Below, one piece after another: positions 16,253 to 25,586 of a DNA stretch of 64,000 nucleotides; the stretch's first letter is position 1; every line of letters begins with the position of its first letter. The stretch is from Streptomyces sp. NBC_00425 (GTDB lineage Bacteria; Actinomycetota; Actinomycetes; Streptomycetales; Streptomycetaceae), in NCBI RefSeq assembly GCF_036030735.1, contig NZ_CP107928.1:4588001-4652000 (forward strand), written 5' to 3'. A program made the position numbers and the translations under genes. The notes beneath the pieces were generated by a model. The model did not search any database, was not told the origin of the DNA, and saw only the letters and a program-made list of their open reading frames with translations.

Positions 16253-18210
16253 CCGAGTCTCCTTCACTTTCCAACCTGCTCAAGGAAGAGCGCAGGTTCA
16301 CGCCGCCCGCCGAGCTGGCGGCCCACGCCAACGTCACGGCGGAGGCGTACGAGCAGGCCAAGGCTGACAGGCTCGGCTTCTGGGCCGAGCAGGCCCGTCG
16401 GCTCGCCTGGGCCAAGGAGCCGACCGAGACGCTGGACTGGTCCAACCCGCCGTTCGCCAAGTGGTTCAAGGACGGCGCGCTCAACGTCGCCTACAACTGC
16501 GTCGACCGGCACGTGGAGGCCGGCAACGGAGACCGGGTCGCCATCCACTTCGAGGGTGAGCCGGGCGACAGCCGCGCTCTCACCTACGCGGAGCTCAAGG
16601 ACGAGGTGTCCAAGGCCGCCAACGCCCTTCTGGAGCTGGGAGTTCGCAAGGGCGACCGGGTCGCGGTGTACATGCCGATGATCCCCGAGACGGCGATCGC
16701 GATGCTCGCCTGCGCCCGGATCGGCGCGGCGCACTCCGTCGTCTTCGGCGGCTTCTCGGCGGACGCGCTGGCCACCCGGATCCAGGACGCGGACGCCAAG
16801 GTCGTCATCACGTCCGACGGCGGTTACCGGCGCGGCAAGCCGTCCGCGCTGAAGCCGGCCGTCGACGACGCCGTCGCGCGCGTGGACAGCGTCGAGCACG
16901 TCCTCGTGGTGCGGCGCACCGGCCAGGAGGTGGCCTGGACCGAGGGCCGGGACGTGTGGTGGCACGAGGCCGTCGACCGGCAGCCGACCGAGCACACACC
17001 CGAGGCGTTCGAGGCCGAGCACCCGCTCTTCATCCTCTACACCTCCGGCACCACGGGGAAGCCGAAGGGCATCCTGCACACCTCCGGCGGCTACCTCACG
17101 CAGACCGCGTACACCCACCACGCGGTCTTCGACCTCAAGCCCGAGACCGACGTGTACTGGTGCACAGCCGACGTCGGCTGGGTGACCGGCCACTCGTACA
17201 TCGTGTACGGGCCGTTGGCCAACGGCGCGACGCAGGTCATGTACGAGGGCACACCCGACACCCCCCACCAGGGCCGCTTCTGGGAGATCGTGCAGAAGTA
17301 CGGGGTCACGATCCTGTACACGGCGCCGACCGCGATCCGCACGTTCATGAAGTGGGGCGACGACATCCCCGCGAAGTTCGACCTCAGCAGCCTGCGCGTG
17401 CTGGGCTCGGTCGGGGAGCCGATCAACCCCGAGGCGTGGATCTGGTACCGCAAGCACATCGGGGGCGACCGCACGCCCGTCGTGGACACCTGGTGGCAGA
17501 CGGAGACCGGCGCGATGATGATCTCGCCGCTGCCGGGCGTGACGGCGACCAAGCCGGGGTCGGCGCAGACGCCGCTGCCGGGCATCTCCGCGACCGTCGT
17601 CGACGACGAGGCCAACGAGGTGCCGAACGGGGGCGGCGGCTATCTGGTCCTGACCGAGCCGTGGCCGTCGATGCTGCGCACCATCTGGGGCGACGACCAG
17701 CGGTTCCTCGACACGTACTGGTCCCGCTTCGAGGGCAGGTACTTCGCGGGCGACGGGGCGAAGAAGGACGACGACGGGGACGTATGGCTCCTCGGGCGCG
17801 TCGACGACGTGATGCTGGTGTCGGGCCACAACATCTCCACCACCGAGGTGGAGTCCGCGCTGGTGTCCCACCCGTCCGTCGCCGAGGCGGCCGTCGTGGG
17901 CGCCGCGGACGAGACGACCGGACAGGCCATCGTCGCCTTCGTCATCCTGCGCGGCACGGCGAACGCGGAGGACGAGCAGCTCGTCGCCGACCTGCGCAAC
18001 CACGTCGGCGCCACGCTCGGCCCGATCGCCAAGCCGAAGCGCGTCCTGCCGGTCGCGGAGCTGCCGAAGACCCGCTCCGGCAAGATCATGCGCCGGCTGC
18101 TGCGGGACGTCGCGGAGAACCGACAGCTGGGTGACGTCACCACGCTGACCGACTCCACGGTCATGGACCTCATCCAGGCCAAGCTCCCCGCCGCACCCAG
18201 CGAGGACTGA
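16249..18210 (+). CDS. acsA: Acetyl-CoA synthetase
   Basis: 653-aa AMP-forming acetate:CoA ligase, which activates acetate through acetyl-AMP. The ANL-family core motif [11 protein letters not shown] is at about residue 262-272, WWQTETGA near 416, the hinge region [10 protein letters not shown] near 500, and the C-terminal [11 protein letters not shown] holds the lysine that Pat-type acetyltransferases modify in the family. Length fits. Start chosen at ATG 16249 because GGGGGAGGAG lies eight bases upstream and homologues begin at this N-terminus. Followed by a strong terminator, so probably expressed alone with its leader. Confidence 0.95.
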   Translation: MTESPSLSNLLKEERRFTPPAELAAHANVTAEAYEQAKADRLGFWAEQARRLAWAKEPTETLDWSNPPFAKWFKDGALNVAYNCVDRHVEAGNGDRVAIHFEGEPGDSRALTYAELKDEVSKAANALLELGVRKGDRVAVYMPMIPETAIAMLACARIGAAHSVVFGGFSADALATRIQDADAKVVITSDGGYRRGKPSALKPAVDDAVARVDSVEHVLVVRRTGQEVAWTEGRDVWWHEAVDRQPTEHTPEAFEAEHPLFILYTSGTTGKPKGILHTSGGYLTQTAYTHHAVFDLKPETDVYWCTADVGWVTGHSYIVYGPLANGATQVMYEGTPDTPHQGRFWEIVQKYGVTILYTAPTAIRTFMKWGDDIPAKFDLSSLRVLGSVGEPINPEAWIWYRKHIGGDRTPVVDTWWQTETGAMMISPLPGVTATKPGSAQTPLPGISATVVDDEANEVPNGGGGYLVLTEPWPSMLRTIWGDDQRFLDTYWSRFEGRYFAGDGAKKDDDGDVWLLGRVDDVMLVSGHNISTTEVESALVSHPSVAEAAVVGAADETTGQAIVAFVILRGTANAEDEQLVADLRNHVGATLGPIAKPKRVLPVAELPKTRSGKIMRRLLRDVAENRQLGDVTTLTDSTVMDLIQAKLPAAPSED

Positions 18211-18258
18211 GCCCCGGGAGGCCTCCCTCGGGGGTCCCCGCGGACACGCTCGCCACCA

Positions 18259-18294
18259 GGGCCGTCCGGCGCGTGCTGCGCCGGGCGGCCCTTT
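18259..18294 (+). terminator. acsA terminator
   Basis: 14-bp stem with one wobble (GGGCCGTCCGGCGC at 18259-18272 and GCGCCGGGCGGCCC at 18278-18291), five-base loop, then TTT. The rest of the ~300-base gap to nhaA shows only the nhaA ribosome site GGAGGT at 18501. Confidence 0.75.
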
Positions 18295-18513
18295 GCGCGC
18301 CTGCGCGTCCGCACCCGGGGCCGCCCCATTCCCTGCCCGCGAGCGGCACCCGAGCCGCACCCGAGGGAGACCCGTGCCCTGCACAGGAGCCGCACGCTCC
18401 TGATGCGTCCCGCCGTGCCGCGGGTAGGCTCAGGAAGAAACGTGAACCTCAGGTGCGCCGGGAAGTCTGGTCGGCATGTGCTCAGCCCTGCCCACCGACC
18501 GGAGGTCTCCCCC

Positions 18514-19980
18514 GTGAACGCGCCCCGCCCCCCGGCCCCCTCCCCCCGCAAGGTGTTCGGACGGCTCTCCCTCCCCGAACGGAACTTCGTCGCGGACGCC
18601 CTGCGCACCGAGACCGTCGGCGGGGTGCTGCTGCTCGCGGCGGCCGTGGCCGCGCTGATCTGGGCGAACGTACCCGCACTGCACGACGCCTACGAGAGCG
18701 TGAGCCACTTCCACCTGGGTCCCTCGGCCCTCGGACTCCACCTGTCCGTGGAGCACTGGGCGGCCGACGGTCTCCTCGCCGTGTTCTTCTTCGTCGCCGG
18801 CATCGAACTCAAACGCGAACTCGTCGCCGGTGACCTCAAGGACCCGAGGGCCGCCGCGCTCCCGGTCGCGGCCGCCCTGAGCGGCATGGCCGTGCCGGCG
18901 CTCGTCTACACGCTCACGAACCTCACGGGCGGCGGCGACATGAGCGGCTGGGCCGTGCCCACGGCCACCGACATCGCGTTCGCGCTCGCCGTGCTCGCCG
19001 TCATCGGCACCTCGCTGCCGAGTGCGCTGCGCGCCTTCCTGCTCACCCTCGCCGTCGTCGACGACCTCTTCGCGATCCTGATCATCGCGGTCTTCTTCAC
19101 GAGCAGCATCAACCTGGCCGCGCTCGGCGGCGCGGCCGCGGGGCTCGTCGTCTTCTGGCTCCTGCTGCGCTCGGGCGTACGCGGCTGGTACGTGTATCTG
19201 CCGCTCGCGCTGATCGTGTGGGCGCTGATGTACAACAGCGGCGTCCATGCCACGATCGCCGGCGTCGCCATGGGGCTGATGCTGCGCTGCACGACGCGCG
19301 ACGGCGAGGAGCGCTCCCCCGGCGAGCGGATCGAGCACCTGGTGCGGCCCTTCTCCGCCGGGGTCGCGGTCCCGCTGTTCGCCCTGTTCAGCGCCGGGGT
19401 GACCCTCTCGGGCAACGCCCTGGCGGACGTGTTCGGCCGGCCGGAGACGCTGGGCGTAGTGCTCGGCCTCGTGATCGGCAAGACGCTAGGCATCTTCGGC
19501 GGGACCTGGCTGACCGTCCGTTACACCCGGGCTTCGCTCAGCGAGGACCTGGCCTGGGCGGACGTCTTCGCCGTCGCGTCCCTCGCCGGCATCGGTTTCA
19601 CCGTCTCGCTGCTGATCGGGGAGCTGGCCTTCGAGGGCGACGCGGCCCTGACCGACGAGGTGAAGGCCGCCGTCCTGCTGGGCTCGCTGATCTCGGCGAC
19701 CCTGGCGACGGTGCTGCTGAAGCTGCGCAACGCCCGGTACCGCCGGATGTGCGAGACGGAGGAGCGCGACGAAGACCTCGACGGCATCCCCGACGTCTAC
19801 GAGCAGGACGACCCGGCGTACCACCTGCGGATGGCGGAGATCCACGACCGCAAGGCCGCCGAACACCGCCGGACGGCCGAGGAGATCGGCCGGCGGATCG
19901 CCCAGGAGGATGCCGCCGCGCGCCACGGGCTTGCCGAAGTGCCGGGCGGGGCAGGCGAGGACGGCGACCGTCCGGCATGA
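18514..19980 (+). CDS. nhaA: Na+/H+ antiporter NhaA
   Basis: 488 aa, about twelve membrane helices. The family's key region is present: PTATDIAFALAVLA and VVDDLFAILIIAVFF, whose paired aspartates bind Na+/H+ in characterised NhaA. A hydrophilic C-terminal tail of ~70 residues is acidic and Arg-rich. Start at GTG 18514, eight bases after GGAGGT; the longer frame from 18403 is not supported. It exchanges internal Na+ for external H+ and helps with pH and salt balance. Confidence 0.93.
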   Translation: MNAPRPPAPSPRKVFGRLSLPERNFVADALRTETVGGVLLLAAAVAALIWANVPALHDAYESVSHFHLGPSALGLHLSVEHWAADGLLAVFFFVAGIELKRELVAGDLKDPRAAALPVAAALSGMAVPALVYTLTNLTGGGDMSGWAVPTATDIAFALAVLAVIGTSLPSALRAFLLTLAVVDDLFAILIIAVFFTSSINLAALGGAAAGLVVFWLLLRSGVRGWYVYLPLALIVWALMYNSGVHATIAGVAMGLMLRCTTRDGEERSPGERIEHLVRPFSAGVAVPLFALFSAGVTLSGNALADVFGRPETLGVVLGLVIGKTLGIFGGTWLTVRYTRASLSEDLAWADVFAVASLAGIGFTVSLLIGELAFEGDAALTDEVKAAVLLGSLISATLATVLLKLRNARYRRMCETEERDEDLDGIPDVYEQDDPAYHLRMAEIHDRKAAEHRRTAEEIGRRIAQEDAAARHGLAEVPGGAGEDGDRPA

Positions 19981-19991
19981 TCTGACGGGAC

Positions 19992-20095
19992 GGTACAAAA
20001 GAACCCGGAACCGAAACCGGAAACGAACCCGGAAACGACCGGCTCCGAAACTGGAAACGAACCGGGCCCGAAGCCGGGCAGAAGCCGGAAACGCA
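19992..20095. repeat. Degenerate CCGGAAACGAA repeats
   Basis: The 170-base gap between nhaA and the holin-X gene is filled with variations of CCGGAAACGAAC, seven or eight times, in no steady phase. No ORF. A ribosome site AGGGAG precedes the next gene. Confidence 0.7.
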
Positions 20096-20153
20096 TCCGG
20101 CACCCCGGCCCTCGGGACCCGGAAACACAGAGCAGCAGGAGAGGGAGAACGCG

Positions 20154-20642
20154 ATGAGCGCACCCGACGGCAGCCCGGTCGGCGCCGAACGCAGCATCGG
20201 CCAGCTGTTCGCCTCGGCGACGACCGAATTGTCGGCGCTGGTGCATGACGAGATCGCGCTGGCGAAGGCGCAGTTGAAGCAGGACGTCAAGCGCGGCGCC
20301 GTGAGCGGCGGGGCGTTCTCGGTGGCCGGCGCGGTCCTGGTGTTCTCCCTGCCGATGCTGAACTTCGCCCTGGCGTACGGCATCCGGACCTGGAGCGACT
20401 GGAACCTGGCGATCTGCTTCCTGCTGTCCTTCGCGGCGAACGTGCTGGTGGCGGTCGTCCTGGTAATGATCGGCGTGGTCTTCGCCAAGAAGGCGCAGAA
20501 GGGCAAGGGGCCGCAGAAGGTGGCCGCGTCCATGAAGGAGACGGCGGGCGTCCTGCAGAACGCCAAGCCGCACCCGCGGCCCGAGCTGCCCCAGGAGCGG
20601 GCGCCGGAGGCCCTCGAGGCTGTGGCACGCTCGTCGTCATGA
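20154..20642 (+). CDS. Actinobacterial holin-X family (DUF1469) membrane protein
   Basis: 162 aa with two strong membrane helices (residues ~55-75 and ~90-115), a helical N-terminal part (SIGQLFASATTELSALVHDE) and a Lys/Pro-rich cytoplasmic tail. This pattern fits the 'phage holin family/putative actinobacterial holin-X' group, which is chromosomal and of unknown role; lysis is not implied. Its TGA overlaps the following ATG (ATGA at 20639-20642), so the two genes are probably co-translated. Confidence 0.8.
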   Translation: MSAPDGSPVGAERSIGQLFASATTELSALVHDEIALAKAQLKQDVKRGAVSGGAFSVAGAVLVFSLPMLNFALAYGIRTWSDWNLAICFLLSFAANVLVAVVLVMIGVVFAKKAQKGKGPQKVAASMKETAGVLQNAKPHPRPELPQERAPEALEAVARSSS

Positions 20643-21589
20643 CGGACCCCGCGCTTCCCTCACCGCCGCCCGCCTCGCTCGTACGGCCGGACGCGGTCTT
20701 CGGCACGCCGGTCACCCACCGCGAGGTCGCCGCGAACGGCGCGCGGTTCCACATCGCGGAGGCGGGTGACGGTCCGCTCGTCATGCTCGTCCACGGCTTC
20801 CCGCAGTTCTGGTGGACGTGGCGGCACCAGCTGGTCGCGCTGGCCGACGCCGGTTTCCGCGCCGTGGCCATGGACTTGCGGGGCGTGGGCGGCAGCGACC
20901 GCACGCCCCGCGGCTACGACCCGGCCAACCTCGCCCTCGACATCACCGGCGTGATCCGCTCCCTGGGCGAGCCGGACGCCGCGCTGGTCGGCCACGACCT
21001 CGGCGGCTACCTGGCGTGGACGGCGGCCGTGATGCGCCCCAAGCTCGTGCGGCGGCTCGTCGTCGCGTCGATGCCGCATCCCCGGCGCTGGCGCTCGGCG
21101 ATGCTGGCCGACGTCCGGCAGACCGCCGCGAGTTCCCACATCTGGGGGTTCCAGCGGCCGTGGATCCCGGAACGGCAGCTCACCGCCGACGACGGCGAGC
21201 TGGTGGGCCGGCTGATGCGGGACTGGTCAGGGCCGCGGCTGCCGGAGGACGACGCGGTGGAGACCTACCGGCGCGCGATGTGCATCCCCTCCACCGCGCA
21301 CTGCGCCGTCGAGCCGTACCGGTGGCTGGTGCGCTCGCTGGCGCGTCCGGACGGCGTCCAGTTCTACCGGCGTATGAAGCGGCCGGTGCGGGTGCCCACG
21401 CTGCATCTGCACGGCTCCCTCGATCCGGTGATGCGCACCCGCAGTGCGGCCGGTTCCGGCGAGTACGTCGAAGCGCCGTACCGCTGGAGGCTGTTCGACG
21501 GACTCGGGCACTTTCCGCACGAGGAGGATCCGGTCGCGTTCTCCACTGAACTGGTCAGTTGGTTGAAGGATTCCGAACCCGACCGGTGA
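20639..21589 (+). CDS. Alpha/beta hydrolase, epoxide-hydrolase-like
   Basis: 316 aa. Oxyanion-hole motif HGFPQFWWTW, nucleophile elbow VGHDLGGYLAW with Asp as nucleophile, a lid region with two Tyr-containing segments, and catalytic His in GLGHFPHEEDP. Asp nucleophile and HGFP are typical of epoxide hydrolases and haloalkane dehalogenases. Coupled to the holin-X gene by ATGA. Natural substrate unknown. Confidence 0.85.
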   Translation: MTDPALPSPPPASLVRPDAVFGTPVTHREVAANGARFHIAEAGDGPLVMLVHGFPQFWWTWRHQLVALADAGFRAVAMDLRGVGGSDRTPRGYDPANLALDITGVIRSLGEPDAALVGHDLGGYLAWTAAVMRPKLVRRLVVASMPHPRRWRSAMLADVRQTAASSHIWGFQRPWIPERQLTADDGELVGRLMRDWSGPRLPEDDAVETYRRAMCIPSTAHCAVEPYRWLVRSLARPDGVQFYRRMKRPVRVPTLHLHGSLDPVMRTRSAAGSGEYVEAPYRWRLFDGLGHFPHEEDPVAFSTELVSWLKDSEPDR

Positions 21590-22039
21590 CCGTTCGATCG
21601 CGATCGGTACACCGTTCGGCCGGGCCCGGACATCCGGCTCGGCACACCTGTACGACGATCAGCCAAATGCCTGACGCATAGGCCAATTGGCGGCTGCCCG
21701 GGCGGTTATCGACCTTGGGGCAGGGGCAGACGTCCGGGTATGGGCTGGACGCACGACTACAGTGACGCAGGACGCAACCGCCGCTCGGCCAGTGGCCTGA
21801 GCCCCCACCGACGAGGCGCGGACCCGCAACTTCCGGATTCCGATCTCCGGGTGGGCATCCCGCGCATCCTGCGCCGCCGGGCCCGCTGGGTCTCGGTCCG
21901 CCTGCGCCACCCTCGAGGCTGACACAGGCCGCGGGCGGCCCTGGGCGAACGCGGCCGAAGCCCCCGTACCGCAACCGCAACCTCGTATGCACCTCGTATG
22001 CATTAGGCGAGGAGAGCGCTGAGAGTGCGGAGCGCGCGG
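21590..22039. other. Intergenic region between convergent genes
   Basis: 450 bases between the hydrolase stop and the marP-like stop. It contains one weak small ORF (21740-21922), and the direct repeat CCTCGTATGCA twice in a row near 21980-22001. No clear terminator with a U-tract was seen. Confidence 0.5.
21740..21922 (+). CDS. Possible 60-aa basic small protein
   Basis: Open frame coding a 60-residue Arg-rich peptide (begins MGWTHDYSDAGRNRRSASG). Third codon positions are mainly G or C, but not as strongly as in neighbouring genes, and no clear ribosome site precedes the ATG. It stands between two convergent genes and would need its own promoter. Weak call. Confidence 0.25.
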   Translation: MGWTHDYSDAGRNRRSASGLSPHRRGADPQLPDSDLRVGIPRILRRRARWVSVRLRHPRG

Positions 22040-23248
22040 TCAGAGAGCGCAGCTGTCGCTGTCCACCTGCTGCCCCGCGGTGCGTCCCGTGGAGATGTCC
22101 TGCTGGATCTCGTCCGCGGTGAGGGCGTAGCCGGTTTCGGCGTCGTCCAGGGACTTCGCGAAGACCACGCCGTACACCTTGCCTTCGGGGGTGAGGAGCG
22201 GGCCTCCGGAGTTGCCCTGGCGGACGGTCGTGAACAGCGAGTACACGTCACGGCGCACGGTGCCGCGATGGTAGATGTCGGGACCGTTGGCCGTGATGCG
22301 CCCGCGTACCCGCGCGGCGCGCACGTCGTACGACCCGTTCTCCGGGAAGCCCGCGACGATCGCGCTGTCGCCGCTCGCCGCGTCCTCGGTGGCGAACCGC
22401 AGGGCCGGCGCGTCGAGATCCGGCACGTCCAGGACCGCGATGTCGCGTTTCCAGTCGTACAGCACGACCGTGGCGTCGTACTTGCGTCCCTCACCGCCTA
22501 TCTGGACGGTGGGCTCGTCGACCCCGCCGACGACGTGCGCGTTGGTCATGACCCTGCGCTCGCCGAACACGAACCCGGTGCCCTCCAGGACCTTGCCGCA
22601 GCTCTCCGCGGTGCCCATGACCTTGACGATGGAGCGCTGGGCGCGCTTGGCCACCGCACTGTTCGCCAGCGCCGGGTCGGGCGGCCGGACGTCGGTGATC
22701 GGCTCGTTGGAGAACGGGCTGAAGACCTGCGGGAAGCCGTTCTGCGCGAGGACGGAGGAGAAGTCGGCGAACCAGGTGTCGGCCTGGGCGGGCAGCGCCC
22801 GGGACACCCCTTGCAGCACGTTGGAGCTGCGGACCTCCTTGCCGAGGGTCGGCAGGGTGGTGCCGGCCAGGGCGGAGCCGATCAGCCAGGCCACCAGCAG
22901 CATCGCCACGACGTTGACCAGCGCGCCGCCCGTCGCGTCCAGCGCGCGGGCCGGGGACCAGGTGATGTACCGGCGCAGCTTGTTGCCGAGATGGGTGGTG
23001 AGCGCCTGGCCGATCGAGGCGCAGACGATCACCACGATCACCGCCACTACGGCGGCCGTGGTGCTCACCTCGGACTTCTCGGTCAGCGCGTCCCAGATCA
23101 CGGGCAGCAGGTAGACGGCGACGAGGCCGCCGCCCAGGAAGCCGATCACCGACAGGATGCCGACGACGAAGCCCTGGCGGTAGCCCACCACCGCGAACCA
23201 GAGGGCGGCGACCAGCAACAGGATGTCCAGCACATTCACGGGGCTCAC
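22040..23248 (-). CDS. MarP-like membrane serine protease
   Basis: 402 aa. Four N-terminal helices of the colicin V production (CvpA) type, then a trypsin-like domain outside the membrane with the triad His238 (TNAHVVGG), Asp269 (WKRDIAVLD) and Ser347 (QGNSGGPLL). Cys217 and Cys400 could form the disulfide known to stabilise the active form of mycobacterial MarP. Start at GTG 23248, five bases after the Nudix stop. MarP supports acid resistance and peptidoglycan remodelling in mycobacteria; the role here is inferred. Confidence 0.9.
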   Translation of the reverse strand: MSPVNVLDILLLVAALWFAVVGYRQGFVVGILSVIGFLGGGLVAVYLLPVIWDALTEKSEVSTTAAVVAVIVVIVCASIGQALTTHLGNKLRRYITWSPARALDATGGALVNVVAMLLVAWLIGSALAGTTLPTLGKEVRSSNVLQGVSRALPAQADTWFADFSSVLAQNGFPQVFSPFSNEPITDVRPPDPALANSAVAKRAQRSIVKVMGTAESCGKVLEGTGFVFGERRVMTNAHVVGGVDEPTVQIGGEGRKYDATVVLYDWKRDIAVLDVPDLDAPALRFATEDAASGDSAIVAGFPENGSYDVRAARVRGRITANGPDIYHRGTVRRDVYSLFTTVRQGNSGGPLLTPEGKVYGVVFAKSLDDAETGYALTADEIQQDISTGRTAGQQVDSDSCAL

Positions 23249-23252
23249 CCTG

Positions 23253-23948
23253 TCATGACCGCCAGTCCAGCGGGACCTGCTTCTCACGGTCCCAGGGCAG
23301 CTCCCAGCCCGCGAAGTGCAGCAACCGGTCGATGACACCGGCCGTGAACCCCCACACAAGGGCGGATTCGACCAGGAATCCCGGGCCGTGGTGACCGCTC
23401 GGATGCACGGTCGTGGCCCGGTTGCCCGGATTCGTGAGATCCGCCACGGGGACCGTGAAGACCCGGGCCGTCTCACCGGGGTCGACGACGCCCACGGGGC
23501 TCGGCTCACGCCACCAGCCCAGCACCGGGGTGACGACGAAGCCGCTGACCGGGATGTACAGCTTGGGCAGCACGCCGAAGAGCTGGACGCCGGACGGATC
23601 GAGCCCGGTCTCCTCCTCGGCCTCGCGCAGGGCGGCTCTGAGCGGGCCGTCGCCGTGCGGGTCGCCGTCCTCCGGGTCGAGGGCGCCGCCCGGGAAGGAG
23701 GGCTGGCCCGCGTGGGAGCGCAGGGAGCTCGCCCGCTCCATGAGCAGCAGCTCGGGGCCGCGGTCGCCCTCGCCGAACAGGATCAGGACGGCCGACTGGC
23801 GCCCCGCGCCGTTCGCCGGGGGGAGGAAGCGGCTGAGCTGGGGCGGCTGGACGGTCTCCACGGCGCGCACCACCGGATCCAGCCAGGCGGGCAGGCCCTC
23901 CTTGCTGACCGTCACCGAACCGCCCTGGGTATCGCTCGCTCGCGTCAT
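23253..23948 (-). CDS. Nudix hydrolase, CoA pyrophosphatase-like
   Basis: 231 aa. The Nudix box is split over GGALDPEDGDPHGDG and PLRAALREAEEETGL, with REAEEETG as the metal-binding core; LRSHAGQPSFPGG before it is the CoA-diphosphatase (NudL/UPF0035) signature. The enzyme would cleave CoA to 3',5'-ADP and phosphopantetheine. Start taken at ATG 23948 because it overlaps the mini-ORF's stop (ATGA, 23945-23948). The marP-like gene follows closely. Confidence 0.88.
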   Translation of the reverse strand: MTRASDTQGGSVTVSKEGLPAWLDPVVRAVETVQPPQLSRFLPPANGAGRQSAVLILFGEGDRGPELLLMERASSLRSHAGQPSFPGGALDPEDGDPHGDGPLRAALREAEEETGLDPSGVQLFGVLPKLYIPVSGFVVTPVLGWWREPSPVGVVDPGETARVFTVPVADLTNPGNRATTVHPSGHHGPGFLVESALVWGFTAGVIDRLLHFAGWELPWDREKQVPLDWRS

Positions 23949-24178
23949 CGCCACACCACCCCCCGTTCTGCCGAGTCCAACGCCCGGACACCGGCAGATC
24001 GTTCCGCGGGTCCCTTGTCGATCACCACGGAGGCAGAGCGCCGCTCAGCACCCGCCTCGATCGGCACGGAGGCAGAGCGCCGTTCAGCACCTGCGTCGAC
24101 CGCCACAGCGGCAGAGCGCCGTTCAGGACGCGCCTGCCCCGCCGCGGTGGGCCCCGCGGCCGTCAGCTCTCGCGTCAT
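23945..24178 (-). CDS. Repeat-derived mini-ORF between nth and Nudix
   Basis: 77-codon frame that starts in the nth stop (ATGA, 24175-24178) and ends in the Nudix start (ATGA, 23945-23948). The middle consists of three 15-residue units such as [13 protein letters not shown] from 45-base DNA repeats (about 24008-24140). Both borders share the bases CTCGCGTCAT on the plus strand. No known domain. Coupled translation of nth, this ORF and Nudix is the simplest reading of the sequence. Confidence 0.45.
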   Translation of the reverse strand: MTRELTAAGPTAAGQARPERRSAAVAVDAGAERRSASVPIEAGAERRSASVVIDKGPAERSAGVRALDSAERGVVWR

Positions 24179-25257
24179 CCGGCCCCCAGCGGCGGGGCCG
24201 GCTTCCCGCCCGCGTCCAGGTAGGACTGGGGCGGGTTCAGCCGCTGGCCGGGGAAGCCGCCCTTCTCGTACTTCAGGAGCTTCTTCGCCTTCTCCGGGTC
24301 CGTCTCCCCCTCCCCGTACGCCGGGCAGAGGGGGGCGAGGGGGCAGGCGCCGCAGGCGGGCTTGCGGGCGTGGCAGATGCGGCGACCGTGGAAGATCACG
24401 TGGTGCGAGAGCATCGTCCACTCGCTCTTGGGGAAGAGCGCCGCTATCTCGGCCTCGATCTTGTCCGGCTCCGTCTGCTCGGTCCACTGCCAGCGCCGTA
24501 CGAGCCGTTGGAAGTGCGTGTCCACGGTGATCCCGGGCCTGCCGAACGCGTTGCCCAGCACCACGAAGGCGGTCTTGCGGCCGACGCCGGGCAGCTTCAC
24601 CAGGTCCTCGAGCCGGCCGGGGACCTCGCCGCCGAACTCCTCCACCAGGGCCTTGGAGAGGCCGATCACCGACTTGGTCTTGGCCCGGAAGAAACCGGTG
24701 GGACGCAGGATCTCCTCCACCTCCTCCGGGTCGGCGGCGGCCAGGTCCTCCGGGGTGGGGTACTTGGCGAAGAGGCCGGGAGTCGTCTGGTTCACCCGGA
24801 GGTCGGTGGTCTGGGCGGACAGGACCGTGGCGACGAGCAGCTGGAACGGATCGACGAAGTCCAGCTCGGGGTGCGCGTAGGGGTAGATCTCCGCGAGCTC
24901 GCGGTCGATACGGCGGGCGCGGCGGACGAGGGCGGTGCGGGACTCGGGCTTCCTGACGACGGCCTTCGCTGCCGTGGCGGACTTCTCGCCGGCGACCCGC
25001 TTGGCCGGAGCCTTCTTGGCCGGCGCCGTCCTGCCCGGAGCCTGCTTGGCCGGGGCCTTCTTGACCGAAGCTTTCCTGGCCGGGGCCTCACCTGCGGCGG
25101 TTTCCGTGGCCGGGGACTTCTTCACCGGCGGTTTCCGTGCCGCCGCCTTCTTCGCCGGAGCGGACCCGTCTGCGGCCCCACGGCCGCCGCTCTGTTCCCC
25201 GGAAGCCTTTTCGCCGGCTGCTCCGCCGGTCGTTTCCACGGCTTTCTCACCAGGCAT
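24175..25257 (-). CDS. nth: Endonuclease III with long basic N-terminal extension
   Basis: Base-excision repair DNA glycosylase/AP lyase. The catalytic core (~140-340) carries the helix-hairpin-helix LPGVGRKTA with the catalytic Lys, the Asp in VDTHFQRL, and a 4Fe-4S cluster site C-X6-C-X2-C-X5-C ([17 protein letters not shown]). About 110 residues before it are Lys/Ala/Pro-rich with APAKKAPAK repeats, like histone H1 tails, and probably bind DNA. Start at ATG 25257, because AAAGGTGG is eight bases upstream; an in-frame start at 25335 is possible. Divergent from crp. Confidence 0.92.
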   Translation of the reverse strand: MPGEKAVETTGGAAGEKASGEQSGGRGAADGSAPAKKAAARKPPVKKSPATETAAGEAPARKASVKKAPAKQAPGRTAPAKKAPAKRVAGEKSATAAKAVVRKPESRTALVRRARRIDRELAEIYPYAHPELDFVDPFQLLVATVLSAQTTDLRVNQTTPGLFAKYPTPEDLAAADPEEVEEILRPTGFFRAKTKSVIGLSKALVEEFGGEVPGRLEDLVKLPGVGRKTAFVVLGNAFGRPGITVDTHFQRLVRRWQWTEQTEPDKIEAEIAALFPKSEWTMLSHHVIFHGRRICHARKPACGACPLAPLCPAYGEGETDPEKAKKLLKYEKGGFPGQRLNPPQSYLDAGGKPAPPLGAG

Positions 25258-25586
25258 CTCGTTTGCCACCTTTGCCGTTTTCCTACCACCACCAGAGTTC
25301 TGTTCGCCCACAGCGGAAACGCGACGTACAACCACCCGCCCAGCCCCCTAGGCCTGTGCTCTCACCGGCGTTTTGGACACTCGGCCAGCCTAAAGCCCGG
25401 GACCGACATCCGCCCCGGACCCTGAAGATCAGCCCCCAATTGGACCCCTGCCGCTTACCTCAGGACATGTGTGCGGCATCCTTGTGACAGATCACACTGT
25501 TTGGACCTTCCGGCAGAGTGGGGAACACGGTCCCCTGGTACTCGGGGGAGCAAGATCCCCCGAGCAGGTCGACAAGGAGAGAACTC
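25258..25586. promoter_or_regulatory. nth-crp divergent region with CRP-like palindrome at 25483-25496
   Basis: The 330-base gap carries TGTGACAGATCACA at 25483-25496: perfect TGTGA/TCACA half-sites with a 4-base rather than the usual 6-base spacer. It lies ~90 bases upstream of crp and could serve autoregulation. AAGGAGA at 25574 is the crp ribosome site. Confidence 0.5.

Noticed and set aside
16264..18384. 706-aa open frame on the minus strand
   Set aside because: Antisense to acsA; arises from the GC-rich third positions of acsA. No domain or ribosome site.
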